DNA of 64,000 nucleotides from Tolypeutes matacus (GCA_026826555.1 JAKSZT010054399.1:8192051-8256050); one strand, 5' to 3'. Positions 22,571-33,903 are shown, counted from the first letter of the stretch. Numbers and translations: made by a program. The notes: generated from the sequence alone by a model not told the origin.

Positions 22571-25500
22571 TCAGTTGATGGGCCCTTGCATTGCTTCCAT
22601 CTTTTGGCAATTATGAATAACATCACTATAAACATCAGTGTGCAGATGTCTGTTCGCCATCACAGTTTTCACTTCTCCTGGATATATTCCTATTAGAGGA
22701 ATTGCTGGGTCATATTGCAGTTCTATATATAGGTTCCTGAGAAACCACCAAACTGTCTTCCACAGAGGCTGTACCTTTTTACAATCCCACAACAGTGAAA
22801 CAGCATTCCTATTTCTCCATAATCACTCCAGCACTTACTGTTTTCTGTTTTGTTTTGTTTTTTAAATAATGGCCATTCTACGCAGTGTGAGATGATATCT
22901 CACTGTTGCTTTGATTTGCATTTCCCTAATAGTTAGTAATATTGAACATTTTTTCGTGTGTTTTTTGGTCATTTGTATTTCCTCTTTAGAGAAATGTTTA
23001 AGTCTTTTGCCCAATTTTTAATTGGATTGCTTGCTCTTTTATTGTTGAATAATTATGGAATATTTATTCCATAAATATTGTTGAATTATTTATGGAAATC
23101 AAACCCTTATTGGATATGTGGCTTCCAAATATTATCTCCCACTGAGCGGGCTGCCTTTTCACCTTCTTAATGAAGTCCTTTGAATCACAAAAGTATTTAA
23201 GTTCGTGTAGGTCTCATTTATCCATGTTTTTGTTGCTCGTGCTTTAGGTGTAAGATTTAAGAATCCATCACTGACCACCAGGTCTTGAAGATGTGTCCTT
23301 ACATTTTCTTCTAGGAGCTTTATGGTTCTAGCCTTTATATTTAGGTCTTTGATCCATTTTGAGTTGATTTTTGTTTAAGGTGTGAGTTAGGGGTTTTCTT
23401 TCTTTCTTTCTTTTCGATATGGATATCCAGTTCTCCCTGCACCATTTGTTGACTAGACTATTCTGCTCCAGCTGGGTGGATTTGACAGGCTTGTCAAAAA
23501 GCACTTGACTATAGATGTGAAGATCTGTTTCTGAAGCATGAGTTCAGTTCCATTGGTCTATGTGTCTATGTCAGTACTATGCTGTTTTTACCACTGTAGC
23601 TAAATAATATGATTTAAAGTCCGGAAGTGAGAGTCCTCCAACTTCGCACTTCCTTTTAAAGAAGTTTTTGCCCCTTCAGGTCCCCTTACTCTTCCAAATA
23701 AATTTGATAATTGTGTTTACCATTTCTTTAAAATATGCTGGTGAAATTTTTTTGGGATTGCATTGAATCTGTGTATCAGTTTGGGTAGAATTGATCTTAA
23801 TGATATTTAATCTTCTAATCTATGAGCAAGGAACATTCTTCCATTTATTCAGGTCTTTTTAAAAAATTTCTTTTAGTAATGCATTTTAGTTTTCTGAGTA
23901 CAAGTGCTTTTCATCCTTGGTTAGGTTTATTCCTAAATATTTGATGCTTTTAGTAGCTATTGTAAATGGAATTTTTTCCTGATTTCCTCCTCAGATTGTG
24001 CATTACTAGTGTATAGAAACACTACTGATTTTTCTGTATTACTTATGTATCTTGCCACTCTGCTGAAAGTGTTATTAGCTCTAGCAGCTTTGTTGTAGAT
24101 TTTTCAGGACTTTCTAGGTATAGTATCATATCATCTGTGAAAGTGAAACCTTTACTTCTTCCTTTCTGATTTGGATGCCTTTTATTTCTTTTTCTTGCCT
24201 GATTTCTCTAGCTAGAATATCTAGCACTATATAATACAACAGTGGTGACAGTAGGCATGATGGTCTTGTTTCTGATCTCAATGGGAAGCTTTCAGTCTTG
24301 CACCATTGAGTACAATGTTAGCTGTGGATTTTTCATATATGGCCTTTATCATGTTGAGAAAGTTTCCTTCAATTCCTATCTTTATAGTATTTTTGTCAAG
24401 AAAGGGTGCTGTCTTTTGTCAAATGCCTTTTCTGTGTCAATCAATAGGTTCATGTGATTTTTCTTCTTTGATTTATTAATGTGGTGTATTAGGCTGATTG
24501 ATTTTCTTTTGTTGAACCACCCTTGCAGACCTGGTATAAAACCCACTTTATCATGATTAATAGTTCTTTTAATGTGTTGTTGGATTTGATTAGCAAGTAT
24601 TTTGCTAAGGATTTTTGCATCTGTATCCATTAGGGAACTGGGTCTATAATTTTCTTTTGTCATAATATCTTTACCTAGCTTTGGAATTAGGGTAATATTG
24701 GCTTCATAGAATGAGTTTGGCAGCATGTCTTCTTGTTCAATTTTTTTGGAAGAGCTTGTGTAAGAGTAGTATTAAATTTTCTTTGAATGCTTGGTAGAAC
24801 TCACCTGTGAAACCATCTGGTCCTGGGCTTTTCATTTTGAGGAATTGTTGATGATTGTTTCAATCTCTTTACTTGTGATTGGTTTGCTGAGGTCTTCTAT
24901 TTCTTCTAGGGTCAGTGTAGGTTGTTTGTACATTCCTAGGAATTTTTCCATTTCCTTTACATCGTCTGTTTGTTGGCATACAGTTGTGCATAATGTCTTC
25001 TTATGAGCTCTTTTATTTCTGTGGGGTCAGTAATGTCCTCGTTTTCATTTTTTATCTTCTTTATTTGCATTTTCTCTCTTTTTTTCTTTGTCTGCCTAGC
25101 TGAGGGTTTGTCAATTTTGTTGATCTTCTTGATGAACCAACTTTTGGTTCTTAATTCTCTCTATTGTTTTTTTTTCTTTCTGTTCTCAATTTCATTTATT
25201 TCTGCTCTTATCTTTGTTATTTTGTTCCTTCTGCTTGCTTTGGAAATAATTTGCTGTTCTTTTCTAGTCCTTCCAGCTGTGTAGTTAGGTCCTTGATTTT
25301 AGCTCTTTCTTCTTTTTCAGTGTAAGCAGTTAGGGCTATAAAATTCCCTCTCAGCACTGCATTCACTGCATTCCATGGGTTCTGCTCTGTTGTGTTCTCA
25401 TTTTCATTCATCTCAAGATATTTATTAATTTCTCTCACAATTTCTTCTTTGACCCACTGATTATTTAAGAGTGTGTGGTTTAATTGCCATATATTTGTGA

Positions 25501-26256
25501 ATTTTCCCCTTTTCTGCCTGTGTTGTTTCCAACTTTATTCCATTATGATCAGAGAAACTGCTTTGTATAATTTCAATCTTGTTGAATTTATTGAGATCTG
25601 TTTTGTGACCCAAAATATGATCTATCTGGAGAAATATCCATGAGCACTTGAGAAGAATGTATAACCTGCTGTTTTGGGGTTTAATGTTCTGCCTATTTCT
25701 ATTAGGTTTAGTCCATTGATCATATTATTCAATCTCTCTGTTTCTTAATTGATCCTCAGCCAAGATGTTCTATCCAATGCTGAAAGTGTTGCATTGAAGT
25801 CTACAACTATTATTGTAGAGATATCTACTTTTTACTTCAGTTTTGACAGTGTTTGCCTCATGTAACTTGGAGCATCCTGGTTAGGTGCATATATATTTAT
25901 GATTGTTATTTCTTCCTGGTGACTTGCCCCTTTTACCAATATATAATGTCCTTCTTTGTCTCTAATAACAATTTTTCTTTTAAAGTCTATTTCATCCAAT
26001 GTAAGTATAGGTACTCCAGCTTATTTTTTTCTTAATTTTTAATTTTTTTTTCTTGGTTACTGCATGCATGGAATATCTTTTTCCAGCCTTTCATTTTCAA
26101 TCTATTCATATCCTTGGGTCTAAGGTGGGTCTCTTGTAGACAGCATATAGGTGGCTCATATTTTCTATCCATTCTGCTAGGCTGTCTTTTGATTGTGGAC
26201 TTTAATCCATTAACATTCAATGTTATTACTGGAGAGTCAGTTCTTACTTCACCCAT
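22571..26256 (-). pseudogene. L1 ORF2p pseudogene (endonuclease-reverse transcriptase)
   Basis: ORF2 encodes the APE-type endonuclease and reverse transcriptase that carry out target-primed reverse transcription. The likely start is the ATG at 26254-26256 (MGEVRTDSP), followed by TLNVNGL and LQETHLRP of the endonuclease N terminus. A central block at 25217-25438 has LRGNFIALTAY. The RT fingers lie at 24382-24726, with [19 protein letters not shown] and LIDTEKAFD (motif A). The catalytic FADD box reads F-T-D-D at 24130-24141, in register with the fingers, so both aspartates survive but the alanine is changed. The C terminus (22571-22792) has WDCKKVQPLWKTVW. Length is about 1,230 codons against about 1,275 in human L1. 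The endonuclease and RT pieces share one register, the central and C-terminal pieces another, so several frameshifts have accumulated. Not functional. Confidence 0.88.
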
Positions 26257-26479
26257 TTTGACCTTTGGTTTTATCTGCCATATTTTTTTTTTCAACACTA
26301 TTTTTACACTTTTAGCGACTTTTATTGATATAATCTTCATTTCTAGATTCCCTCCCAGGCCTCTTTTTCTTGTCCTTTCTTTTCAGGCTAAAGCATACCC
26401 TTTAATATTTCCTGCAAGGCTGGTCTCTTGTTTATAAATTCTCTCAACTTCTGTTTATCTGTGAATATTCAAACTAGCC

Positions 26480-27311
26480 CTCATTATTGTAAAACAATCT
26501 TGCTGGACATAAGATTATTGGCTGGCAGATTTTCTCTTCCAGTACCTTAAATATACCATGCCATTGCCTTCTTGCTTCCATAGTTTCTGATGAAAATCAG
26601 CATTTAATCTTATTGGGTGTCCCTTGTATGTGATGCATCATTTTTATCTCTTGGTCTCAGAATTATCTCTTTGTCTTTGGCATTTGACATTCTGATTTGT
26701 ATGTGTCTTGGAGTAGGTCTATTTGGATTTATTTGGATGGGAGTGCGTTGTGCTTCTTGGACACGGCTATCTATGTCCTTCAATGGGGTTGGGAAATTTT
26801 CTACCATTATTTCTTCAAATATTCCTTCTGTCCCTTTTCCCTTCTCTTCTCCTTCTGGAACACCCATGACATGTATGTTTGCACATCTCTTGCTGTCATT
26901 TAGTTCCCTGGGATGCTGTTCTATTTTTTCCATTCTTTTCTTTATCTGTTCTTTTGTATGTTCACTTTCAGAGGCCATGTCTTCAAGCTCACTGATCCTT
27001 TCTTCTGTCTCCTCAAATCTGCTGTTATATGCCTCCATTGTATTTTTAATATTATTTATTGTGCCTTTCATTCCCATAAGATTTGCTCTTTTTCTATGTA
27101 TATTTTCAAATTCTTCTTTGTGTTCATCCAATGTCTTCATAATATCCTTAAACTTTTTAAACATCTTATTGAATTTATTAAGGGATTTGTTTGAACATCT
27201 ATGATTAATTGTCTCTATTCCTTTATCTGGAGGCTTATCTTGTTCCTTTGATGGGGCCATATCTTCCTGTTTCTTGGTATGGATTGTAACTTTTTGTTGG
27301 TGTCTTGGCAT
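26480..27311 (-). pseudogene. L1 ORF1p pseudogene (RNA-binding chaperone)
   Basis: ORF1p is the trimeric RNA-binding protein of the L1 RNP. The open part (27311-26610, 233 residues) has a basic N-terminal tail (MPRHQQKVTIHTKK), a long heptad-rich coiled coil at about residues 45-140 (for example FEETEERISELEDM), and an RRM from about residue 142 (ANIHVMGVPEGEE). The frame stops in the C-terminal domain after DKNDASHTRDTQ. One nucleotide over, the C-terminal domain continues with ETMEARRQWHGIFKVLEE down to about 26480. A frameshift therefore truncates the protein. Full ORF1p is usually about 300-340 residues. The start at 27311 is the first ATG after the 5' UTR and gives the expected N terminus. 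Confidence 0.9.
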
Positions 27312-28797
27312 CTGGCTTACTAGATGTATTTATTCTGGGTGCAGGTTCTCTCTTTAGTTTAGGGCTTTCTTGCCCTTTCTCCCTTGTTTTGTGTTAGGAG
27401 ATTAGGATGCAGTTATTACTGTAAGCTGTGGTGGCTGAAGCTGTCCATGTTGCCCCAGGGACTGATGAAGCTTCTCCCATCTTTCTCCTCTGCCTGGAGT
27501 AGGGACAGAGCTGCAGCCACACGTAGTAATCCAAGCCATGCAGGCCAGACCATCTGTTGTTGCCCAGAAAGACTGATGAAACTTCCTGCCCCTTCCTGCC
27601 TGTGTGGGGATGGAGCTACAGGTTTGGGCAGCAAACTAAGCCGTGTGGGTCAAAATTGACTGCAGTTGACCAGGAAGACTAATGTAGTTCCAGATACTCT
27701 TTTACCTTGCCAGTGGTGGGGATGGACCCTCCGGAGTGACCCAAAATTGAATCCATGTAGCCCAAAGTGCCTGAAGTTGCCCTGAGTGGCTGAGGGAGCA
27801 TTATTCCTTCTGCCTTTTAAGGGGTAAGGATGGAACCACAGGCTTACAACAAACTAGTCAATGTGGGCTGAAAGCACCTGCAGTTGCCCAGAGAGACTGA
27901 GGAAACACAGCTCCCTTCCTATCCTATTGGGGCACAGGGGTGTAGCTATCGATGTCCCAGTATCTAGACTGTGTGGGTTTAAAGCATCTGCAGTTGCCCA
28001 GAGATGCTGAGGAAACATCAGGCCAGCCCCGTCCTAGTCTATGTGGGTGGTGGTGGGGGGGCAGGGATGGAATCAAAGATGCTCAACATGCTCAACAAAC
28101 CACTCTGTGCAGGCTGAAAGCACCTGCAGTTGCCCAAAGAGTCCAAGGAAGCACAGTTTCCCTCCTATTTTATTGTGTGGCAGGCATGGAGCCCTAAGTG
28201 TCTGACTATCCAGTTTGTGCCAGTCAAAAGTGCCTGCAGTTGCCAGGAGAGGTTGGTGCATGTCCCACCAGCTTCCTCCCTGCCAGAGGTGGAGCAGGGA
28301 CCTAGGCTAAGGCTCCAATCATATCTGTGTGGAAAAAAGCCAGTCCCTACCATCACTGTGATTTCCAGTCAGCCCCGCTTCCCCTCAAGCCAAAAGCAGA
28401 GTTAAAATGGTGGCTATTGGCCTCTTTCTGGCTTGGAGAAGTAAAAACCTTAGCTGTTCTTAGGATTATACTTTAGCCAGCCAAATTTCCTAATCAGTAG
28501 CTGAAGTAGGTGTCTACTGTTTTGGGAAATGGAGCTTCCAACTTCAGCCACGGAAGATGGGCAGTGGCTTCTGTGGCATGAGTGCTCCACAAATCTTCAC
28601 TGCAGATGGGCAGTTTCCACCTTCCATTCTTTCAAGGATGTTGCAAGAAGCTCTTCTGGTCTCCTGGGTCCTTCCCTCCGCCTCCGCCCCCCTTCCCCCC
28701 CATAAGTGCTTTAGATAGCTCTGGGTGATTAATAACTGTCCTGTAGGATGAGCTGACTCTCAGAGCTCCTTACTCTGCCCTTATCTTGGTTGCTTCC
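27312..28797 (-). promoter_or_regulatory. L1 5' UTR (internal promoter region)
   Basis: About 1.5 kb between the LTR junction and ORF1, clearly more GC-rich than its surroundings, as L1 5' UTRs are. It includes the tandem unit array at 27446-28260, a C-rich tract at about 28680-28700 and the 5' terminus near gggaagcaacc (minus strand at 28797). It should carry the internal Pol II promoter of the element; none of its factor sites can be assigned by eye. Confidence 0.7.
27446..28260 (-). repeat. Eight tandem units of about 110 bp in the L1 5' UTR
   Basis: Each unit carries a version of ctgcagttgcccagagagac followed by ctgagg or similar, then a 'ggggatggagct' block. The anchor (tgcc or tgac after the gtt) falls at 27451, 27561, 27667, 27778, 27885, 27995, 28131 and 28241, giving spacings of 110, 106, 111, 107, 110, 136 and 110. 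Units have diverged from one another, with one longer by about 26 bp, where gctcaacatgctcaacaaac repeats internally. Confidence 0.85.
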
Positions 28798-29128
28798 CAA
28801 AGATCCTATTTTGATGAGGTAAAACTGAATCAGCATGGACCTTAATCCAATGAGGTGGAAGTCCACATAAGCAGTTAGGAGAAGCCAGAGAAGGAGAGAG
28901 AGGTCACCATGTGCTGGAGGCAGAGATTCAGCTACAAGCCAAGGAACCCCAAGGAATGTTGACAAGCCAGCATCTGAATGCTATAGGCTCCAGGAGAAAA
29001 CATGGCCTCTAGATTTCTTGATGTGGATTTCTAAACTTCAAAACAAAACTGAGACAATAAATTCCTTTTGTTTAAGCTAACAAGTATGCATATTTGTCTC
29101 AGCAGCCCTGGAAAATGAAGACCATTTA
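28798..29128 (+). mobile_element. MLT1-like LTR, 3' part (split by L1)
   Basis: Resumes the LTR interrupted at 21690: attttgatgaggtaaaactg, catggaccttaatccaatga, ggagaagccagagaagg, aggcagagattcagctac, caagccaaggaacccc, gagacaataaattcc (polyadenylation signal) and 'agcagccctggaaaatgaag' at the end. Together with 21593-21690 it gives an LTR of about 430 bp. Confidence 0.75.
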
Positions 29129-30494
29129 TGGCTATGTAAGACTTCAAGAAAAATTCTAAATTTCTAGGGGAATGGCATTTTAAACATAAGTAAATATCTT
29201 TCCACATTAAAGGTTTGACAGTTACAAAAACTCCGACTTCCACACATCTTATTCTACTAGTCAGGGCAGATTTTAGCTGACATGTAGCTTCTGCTTTAAC
29301 GTAATGATTTTTCCCCATTCTCTCCATTAAGTATTCAAGCAAAAGTTATTCATATCAAATATTGCACTTCCCTGGGAGATTTTTTTTTAAGCCCTTTTAT
29401 TTTATCAGCATTCCATTCCAATTTATCTTAAATATTTCACCTTAAAATCAAATGATTTGGCAAAGGAAGGTATTTTGGATAAGATTAAATAGTAATAACA
29501 AATATATTTTTACTATTGACCAGTTGAAACTTTTGGTAGTTTTTTTCCAAATGTGTAAAACAAGCAAATATATTTAGAAAAACAGCAACAATAAAAAGTC
29601 AGTGTACTAAGCAGAGACGGTCAACAGCTGGCGGAAAATTGAATTGAGCTTTGTCCAGAGACAATAGAAATAGAAAATTAAAGGCTTCAAATTGCTTATA
29701 GCAGGCCAGAGCAAATCCAATTGCATTCTGGGGTCATTAAAACATCTTGAACAATTTTCCCAAAGATTTTTGGTTCAAGAAGCCCAAAAGAAGATTTTTC
29801 CAAGAACTGTTTTCCTCTCATTGTATTTCATTAGAAATTTAATCCATATGTTTCTGTTTCATTTATACTTAAGTCATCAAACAGTTCTTGTGCAAGAGCT
29901 ATTTGATTTCTAAGAAATTATTTGAGCCTTTTATAGAAATATGCTCATTTTCTTTCAGCTAAGTTTTGCAAAACTCAGAACACTTGACTTGGTGCTCTGA
30001 ATGCAGCTTTTAAGTGTTTTTTATTTAATAATCATAGAGCCTCAGATTTCAGAAGAGATATTACATGTAATCTATCTATACAAACATCCAGTATAAAGTA
30101 GAATGTCCTACCAACCTTTGGCAGGTAAAAATTTGGCTTCTCCATGATCATTTTTAGTTATTAAAAAAGTCATTATTTCACAAGAAACATTATCCCATCA
30201 AGCCTCATCCATTCCCTCCTTTTGTCCCAGTCATTTGGTATTCATAATATATGGCCAACAGGGTGTGTCTGTGTTTGTGTGTATTCCCATTTAAGTGCTT
30301 CCTGGTACTTTACTGCTGTTTTGTCTTGACTTTGACAATTTTTAAATTTACCTGATGTAGAGAAACTATCTTGAGTTTGAAACAATAATTTGTCTTAGAA
30401 AAGTCTTATTTTCTAAAAAAAAAAAAAAAATTATATTTAAATTTTTTATATTTATATTTAAAAATATAATAGACACAGACATATATTTTGCATC
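29129..30494. other. Unclassified DNA, part possibly conserved
   Basis: No repeat recognised. The part 29600-29930 is free of microsatellites and repeat signatures and has the texture of conserved non-coding DNA. A poly(A)-like run lies at about 30414-30430. Confidence 0.4.
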
Positions 30495-30665
30495 AATATT
30501 TCCATTTAATCCAGATCATACTTCATAAGAAAGTATTACTGCCCCAATGTTTAAAAGAGGAAGCTAAATTTCAGAGAATTGATTAGTTTTGCTGAGGCCA
30601 GCATCTCTTGTATTTAAACTCAGGTCAGGTTGATCTTAAAATCTTGGTTCTTTTTTCTACATAGA
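30495..30665 (-). repeat. MIR fragment
   Basis: Reverse-complement MIR: 'tattactgccccaatgtttaaaagaggaagctaa'-type wording (quoted parts about 30532-30568), gagaattgattagttttgct, 'tatttaaactcaggtcagg'. Confidence 0.65.
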
Positions 30666-31284
30666 ACTGCATGCCAATTAACAGTCCCTTTTAAGGGCTT
30701 TGAGTTTTATACACCAACATGTTTTTCTGCTTCAGAATTGTTTAATTATATGTTAGGTTGAGGCACTTGAAGGTGTCTTTTTTGTCAGTCAAAAATGTTC
30801 AATGTGTAGAGCTTTATGTGACTCTACTAAAGATATAAACTTGCCTCTATGTTTGCATTGTTTTGTAGTGGAAATTTCTGGTAATGTATATGTAAGTTCT
30901 GTAGGTTTAAAAACCTGCTTGTATTGAAAAAGATTTCTTAAAAGGTAGAAAAGAAATAACAGTCATTTATTTAGGTGTAAATTTTTAACTTGAAGCTAAA
31001 TAAATACATCAAACTGAAGTGCAAATTATTTTGATGATAACAGACTTTGGAATCCTTTCTCCATGAAATTAGGATACAAAGATAAATAAGTCACTGTCCC
31101 TCTTTCAAAGAGTTTTCAATTATTTATAGATGTTATTTTCTCTTTTAATGTTTATATCCTGTATTCAAGTAGTCACATCCTGGCTCCCTGGTTCCATTCC
31201 CTTTTTCTCTTAACTCTCTCTGAAGTCTCTTAATCCTTGGGTGGCCCAGTGATTTTCTACTTGTAAGATGACTTCTCTCAATGC

Positions 31285-31662
31285 TTATAAAAATATTTAT
31301 TTAAAAATATATACATATTTATTTTTATTACAGAGGTTGTGAACTTATAAAGAAATCATGCACATGTATAGAATTCCCATATAACACCCCTTCACCAACA
31401 TACCACATCATGGTGCCCTGTTGGAATATTTATTACAGATTATAAGATAATATCACCAGGCTATTACCACCAACCATGGTCCACAGAGTACATTCGGCAC
31501 ACTTTTTCCATACTTCCCATTTTCAACACAGTATATCTTAGGCATCGATGCAAGAATATTACAGTATTTCTGTTAACCACACACAGTCCATAGATTATAC
31601 CAAATGTATTTTTCCCATGCTTCTCCACATTCCCATCACCTTGCAATAGTGACACACATCCA
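31285..31662 (-). mobile_element. L1 3' UTR and tail
   Basis: Minus-oriented copy of the same 3' UTR as the L1 at 21.7 kb. On the plus strand it has ggttgtgaacttataaagaa, tagaattcccatataacacc, aagataatatcaccaggcta and tgcaagaatattacagtatt, matching 21738-21960 in order. Its A-rich tail lies at the left edge (31290-31330). Confidence 0.85.
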
Positions 31663-31915
31663 CTGTTGGGCTGGGAGGAAAATACACCAAATGTAAGAAA
31701 TGGACTATAGTTAGTAGTAATATTCTGATGATGCTCTTACATAGTTTGTAACAAATGTTTCACAACAATGCATGGTGTTGGTGGAGGGGTGATATATGGG
31801 ACCTCTGTGTGATACAATGCATGTTTATTTTGTAAGTTCATAACTTTTAATATACACTTACTGTTTATGTATGTTCATGAATGAATTATATACTTCAATA
31901 AATATATATATTTAT
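31663..31915 (+). mobile_element. L1 3' UTR and tail, different subfamily
   Basis: Plus-oriented L1 end closely similar to 45075-45328. Shared blocks are aaatacaccaaatgtaag, tggactatagttagtagtaa, ggtgttggtggaggggtga, ttattttgtaagttcataac and acttcaataaatatat. It abuts the minus-oriented copy to its left, so the two form a head-to-head pair. Confidence 0.85.
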
Positions 31916-33858
31916 AATTTTTTTATTTCTATTTTCATGAATGTTAAGAAAGTCTCTCTGCTAGAAAGTACTCGTTATAAGAAAGCTCTGAATTCCAGTT
32001 TCAAAGTAAAGTAAATATTATTGTTCAAATTGTCTGATTAATCATCAAAACTTTGTTTCTTTAAAAAAATGTCATTTTTCATCCTTATAATGGTGTCTTC
32101 AAACAAAATGTCTAAGTAGTAGCATATTTTAAAAGCAATAAATATCATCTTATAAGTTATAATTAAAATATTGATATTTAAAGGTAATTTAATCATATAA
32201 CCTTCATTCAACCTTTGTTGAGTATTCATTCTATTAGGAGCAGAAGGAAGTTGCAATAGAAGATTTGAAGCAATCTTACATTGAACATCCAAACATAGGG
32301 TAAATATTGGATATTGTGAAAGAAAATAAATAACAGAATGGATGCACAAAAATATACTCATACCTCTTAGTTTCTTGATTATTGAAATGATCATTGTGAT
32401 GAAAACCAAGAATAGATAAAATTGAAGGATGAATAGGCTATAACTTGGCAAAATATAGGAGAGGAACCTTTTGGGTATGATGAGTAAAATTTCTAGTGTG
32501 AGAACAGACATATTTTCTAGGCAAAGAACATGGGTTGAGGTTTTATAAGAGAATGTCATTAAGCTTGTCAACTGAATTTACAGAATCAAAACCTGTAGAG
32601 TAGAAAGTGTTTTAGAGATATTTTTAACCCAAACATTATTAATATACAGGGAATTAAGCAAAACCTCCAGTGTTTCCCAATTAATATTTCACATAGTTGG
32701 TACTGGATCCCATGAGCTAAAATTCTAAAATAAATGCTTTTTCCATTTCTGTGGTTTATGTTGGCCTGTTTAGGGGATATTGGGACAATCTGAGAGTGAA
32801 TAGAGACTTTTGAGGTTAATATTGCAATTAAATTCACTGATGAATTCCAAATCTTGGGGCTATCTATATGACACATTGAATAGATATGTGAATGTCTTAA
32901 AATGGAAGTATGTCCATGGATGTGAAAGTAATACATCATTCATTCAGTGAAAATAGCTATTTTTTTAAGTCAAAATTTAAATTTCATAACTAAATCCACA
33001 GTGTAATAAACAAAGAGTTTTACTGATATCAAACTATTTCAATGTGGATCTGACAGATTTGGTATCCAGACAGGGGAAACCCCAAAGCTGGGTAGAGTAA
33101 ATAAAATATTTGGCAATGGTTAGATGACTGATCTCGAGTATTAAATATGGATTGTGTGTATGAGTGTACATAATATAATCCTCCATCACATCAAAGGCAG
33201 TCTTATTTGTGAACCTGTAATTACTGTTCTTTTGATTTATGATATCAGGGTGCCAAAGCTCGTTAACAAATATACGAAAGGATGAGTCATCAATTGAAAG
33301 TTTTGGTAAAGATGCTATGAACACTATCATAACTCATTTTAGACTTGGGGTGGGGAGTTAAAGGTTGGGCAAGTTCTCACAGGATCCTAGAACTGATATA
33401 TTTTTATATTCCTCCATAGATAAGGAAAGACAAAGTTGAGAAATGTTTCTTTAACAAGAAAGTCAGGTAGAGAGCTGATTTTATGTGTGAACTAGCCATA
33501 GAAGTATAAATTATTATTTATGCTTTAAAATGCCTTAGAAAAGGTTCTTCCTTTATATCTTTTTTTTTTTACTATTTATATATTCTTGTTCTTTTAGAAT
33601 TGCCTTTTAAGAGTATTAAACACATTGCCAGTTTTTCCATAGCCATAGCATAGGACATATGTAGAGACAATTTATAAATTGTGGAGGAAATTAAAGCATA
33701 AAGATGGTGGAGACTTACATTTCTTTGAAGTTATTAGCTATAAAGCCTCAAACACAAAATCTCTCAGGAATTTAGAATCTAATGAAAAAACAAAGAGGGA
33801 TGAAAGAAGAAAGAACAGAAGTTAAAGATTAAAAATGGCTTTAAAAATTATCATACTG
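31916..33858. other. Unclassified AT-rich DNA
   Basis: No recognised repeat. Three minus-strand open frames follow one another (33034-33330, 32586-32939, 32038-32571). The last, 177 codons, is the longest outside the L1. It is rich in Ile, Leu, Phe and Tyr, as AT-rich DNA gives, and resembles no family I know. Confidence 0.4.
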
Positions 33859-33903
33859 AGAAGCGGGTATAGCTCAATGCTTGAGTGCCTGCTTTACAAC
33901 ATG
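33859..33903 (+). mobile_element. Xenarthran tRNA-derived SINE head fragment
   Basis: The stretch agaagcgggtatagctcaat followed by gcttgagtgcctgcttt is the 5' tRNA-like head (A box region) of the xenarthran SINE. Only 45 bp remain. Confidence 0.75.

Larger units (their letters stand above)
21691..28797 (-). mobile_element. L1: Full-length LINE-1, minus strand
   Basis: A 7.1 kb L1 with 5' UTR (about 27312-28797), ORF1 (about 26480-27311), ORF2 (about 22571-26256), 3' UTR (about 21720-22570) and A-rich tail (plus-strand T-rich 21688-21720). It sits within an MLT1-like LTR and is bounded by the imperfect duplication caaaaatcctttt / caaagatcctatttt. Both ORFs carry stops and frameshifts, so it is dead, but all parts remain alignable, so it is considerably younger than the L1M copies elsewhere. 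Confidence 0.88.

Noticed and set aside
25003..25284. Hydrophobic plus-strand open frame resembling a membrane protein
   Set aside because: Antisense of L1 ORF2; the Phe/Leu/Ile content comes from reading A-rich coding sequence backwards.
26617..27204. Plus-strand open frame of 195 codons opposite L1 ORF1
   Set aside because: It is the antisense shadow of ORF1, whose minus-strand translation has the coiled coil and RRM motifs. The plus-strand product is a Ser/Phe/Leu-rich artefact.
33859..33903. tRNA gene
   Set aside because: Only the A-box half is present, and it matches the xenarthran SINE head better than any tRNA.
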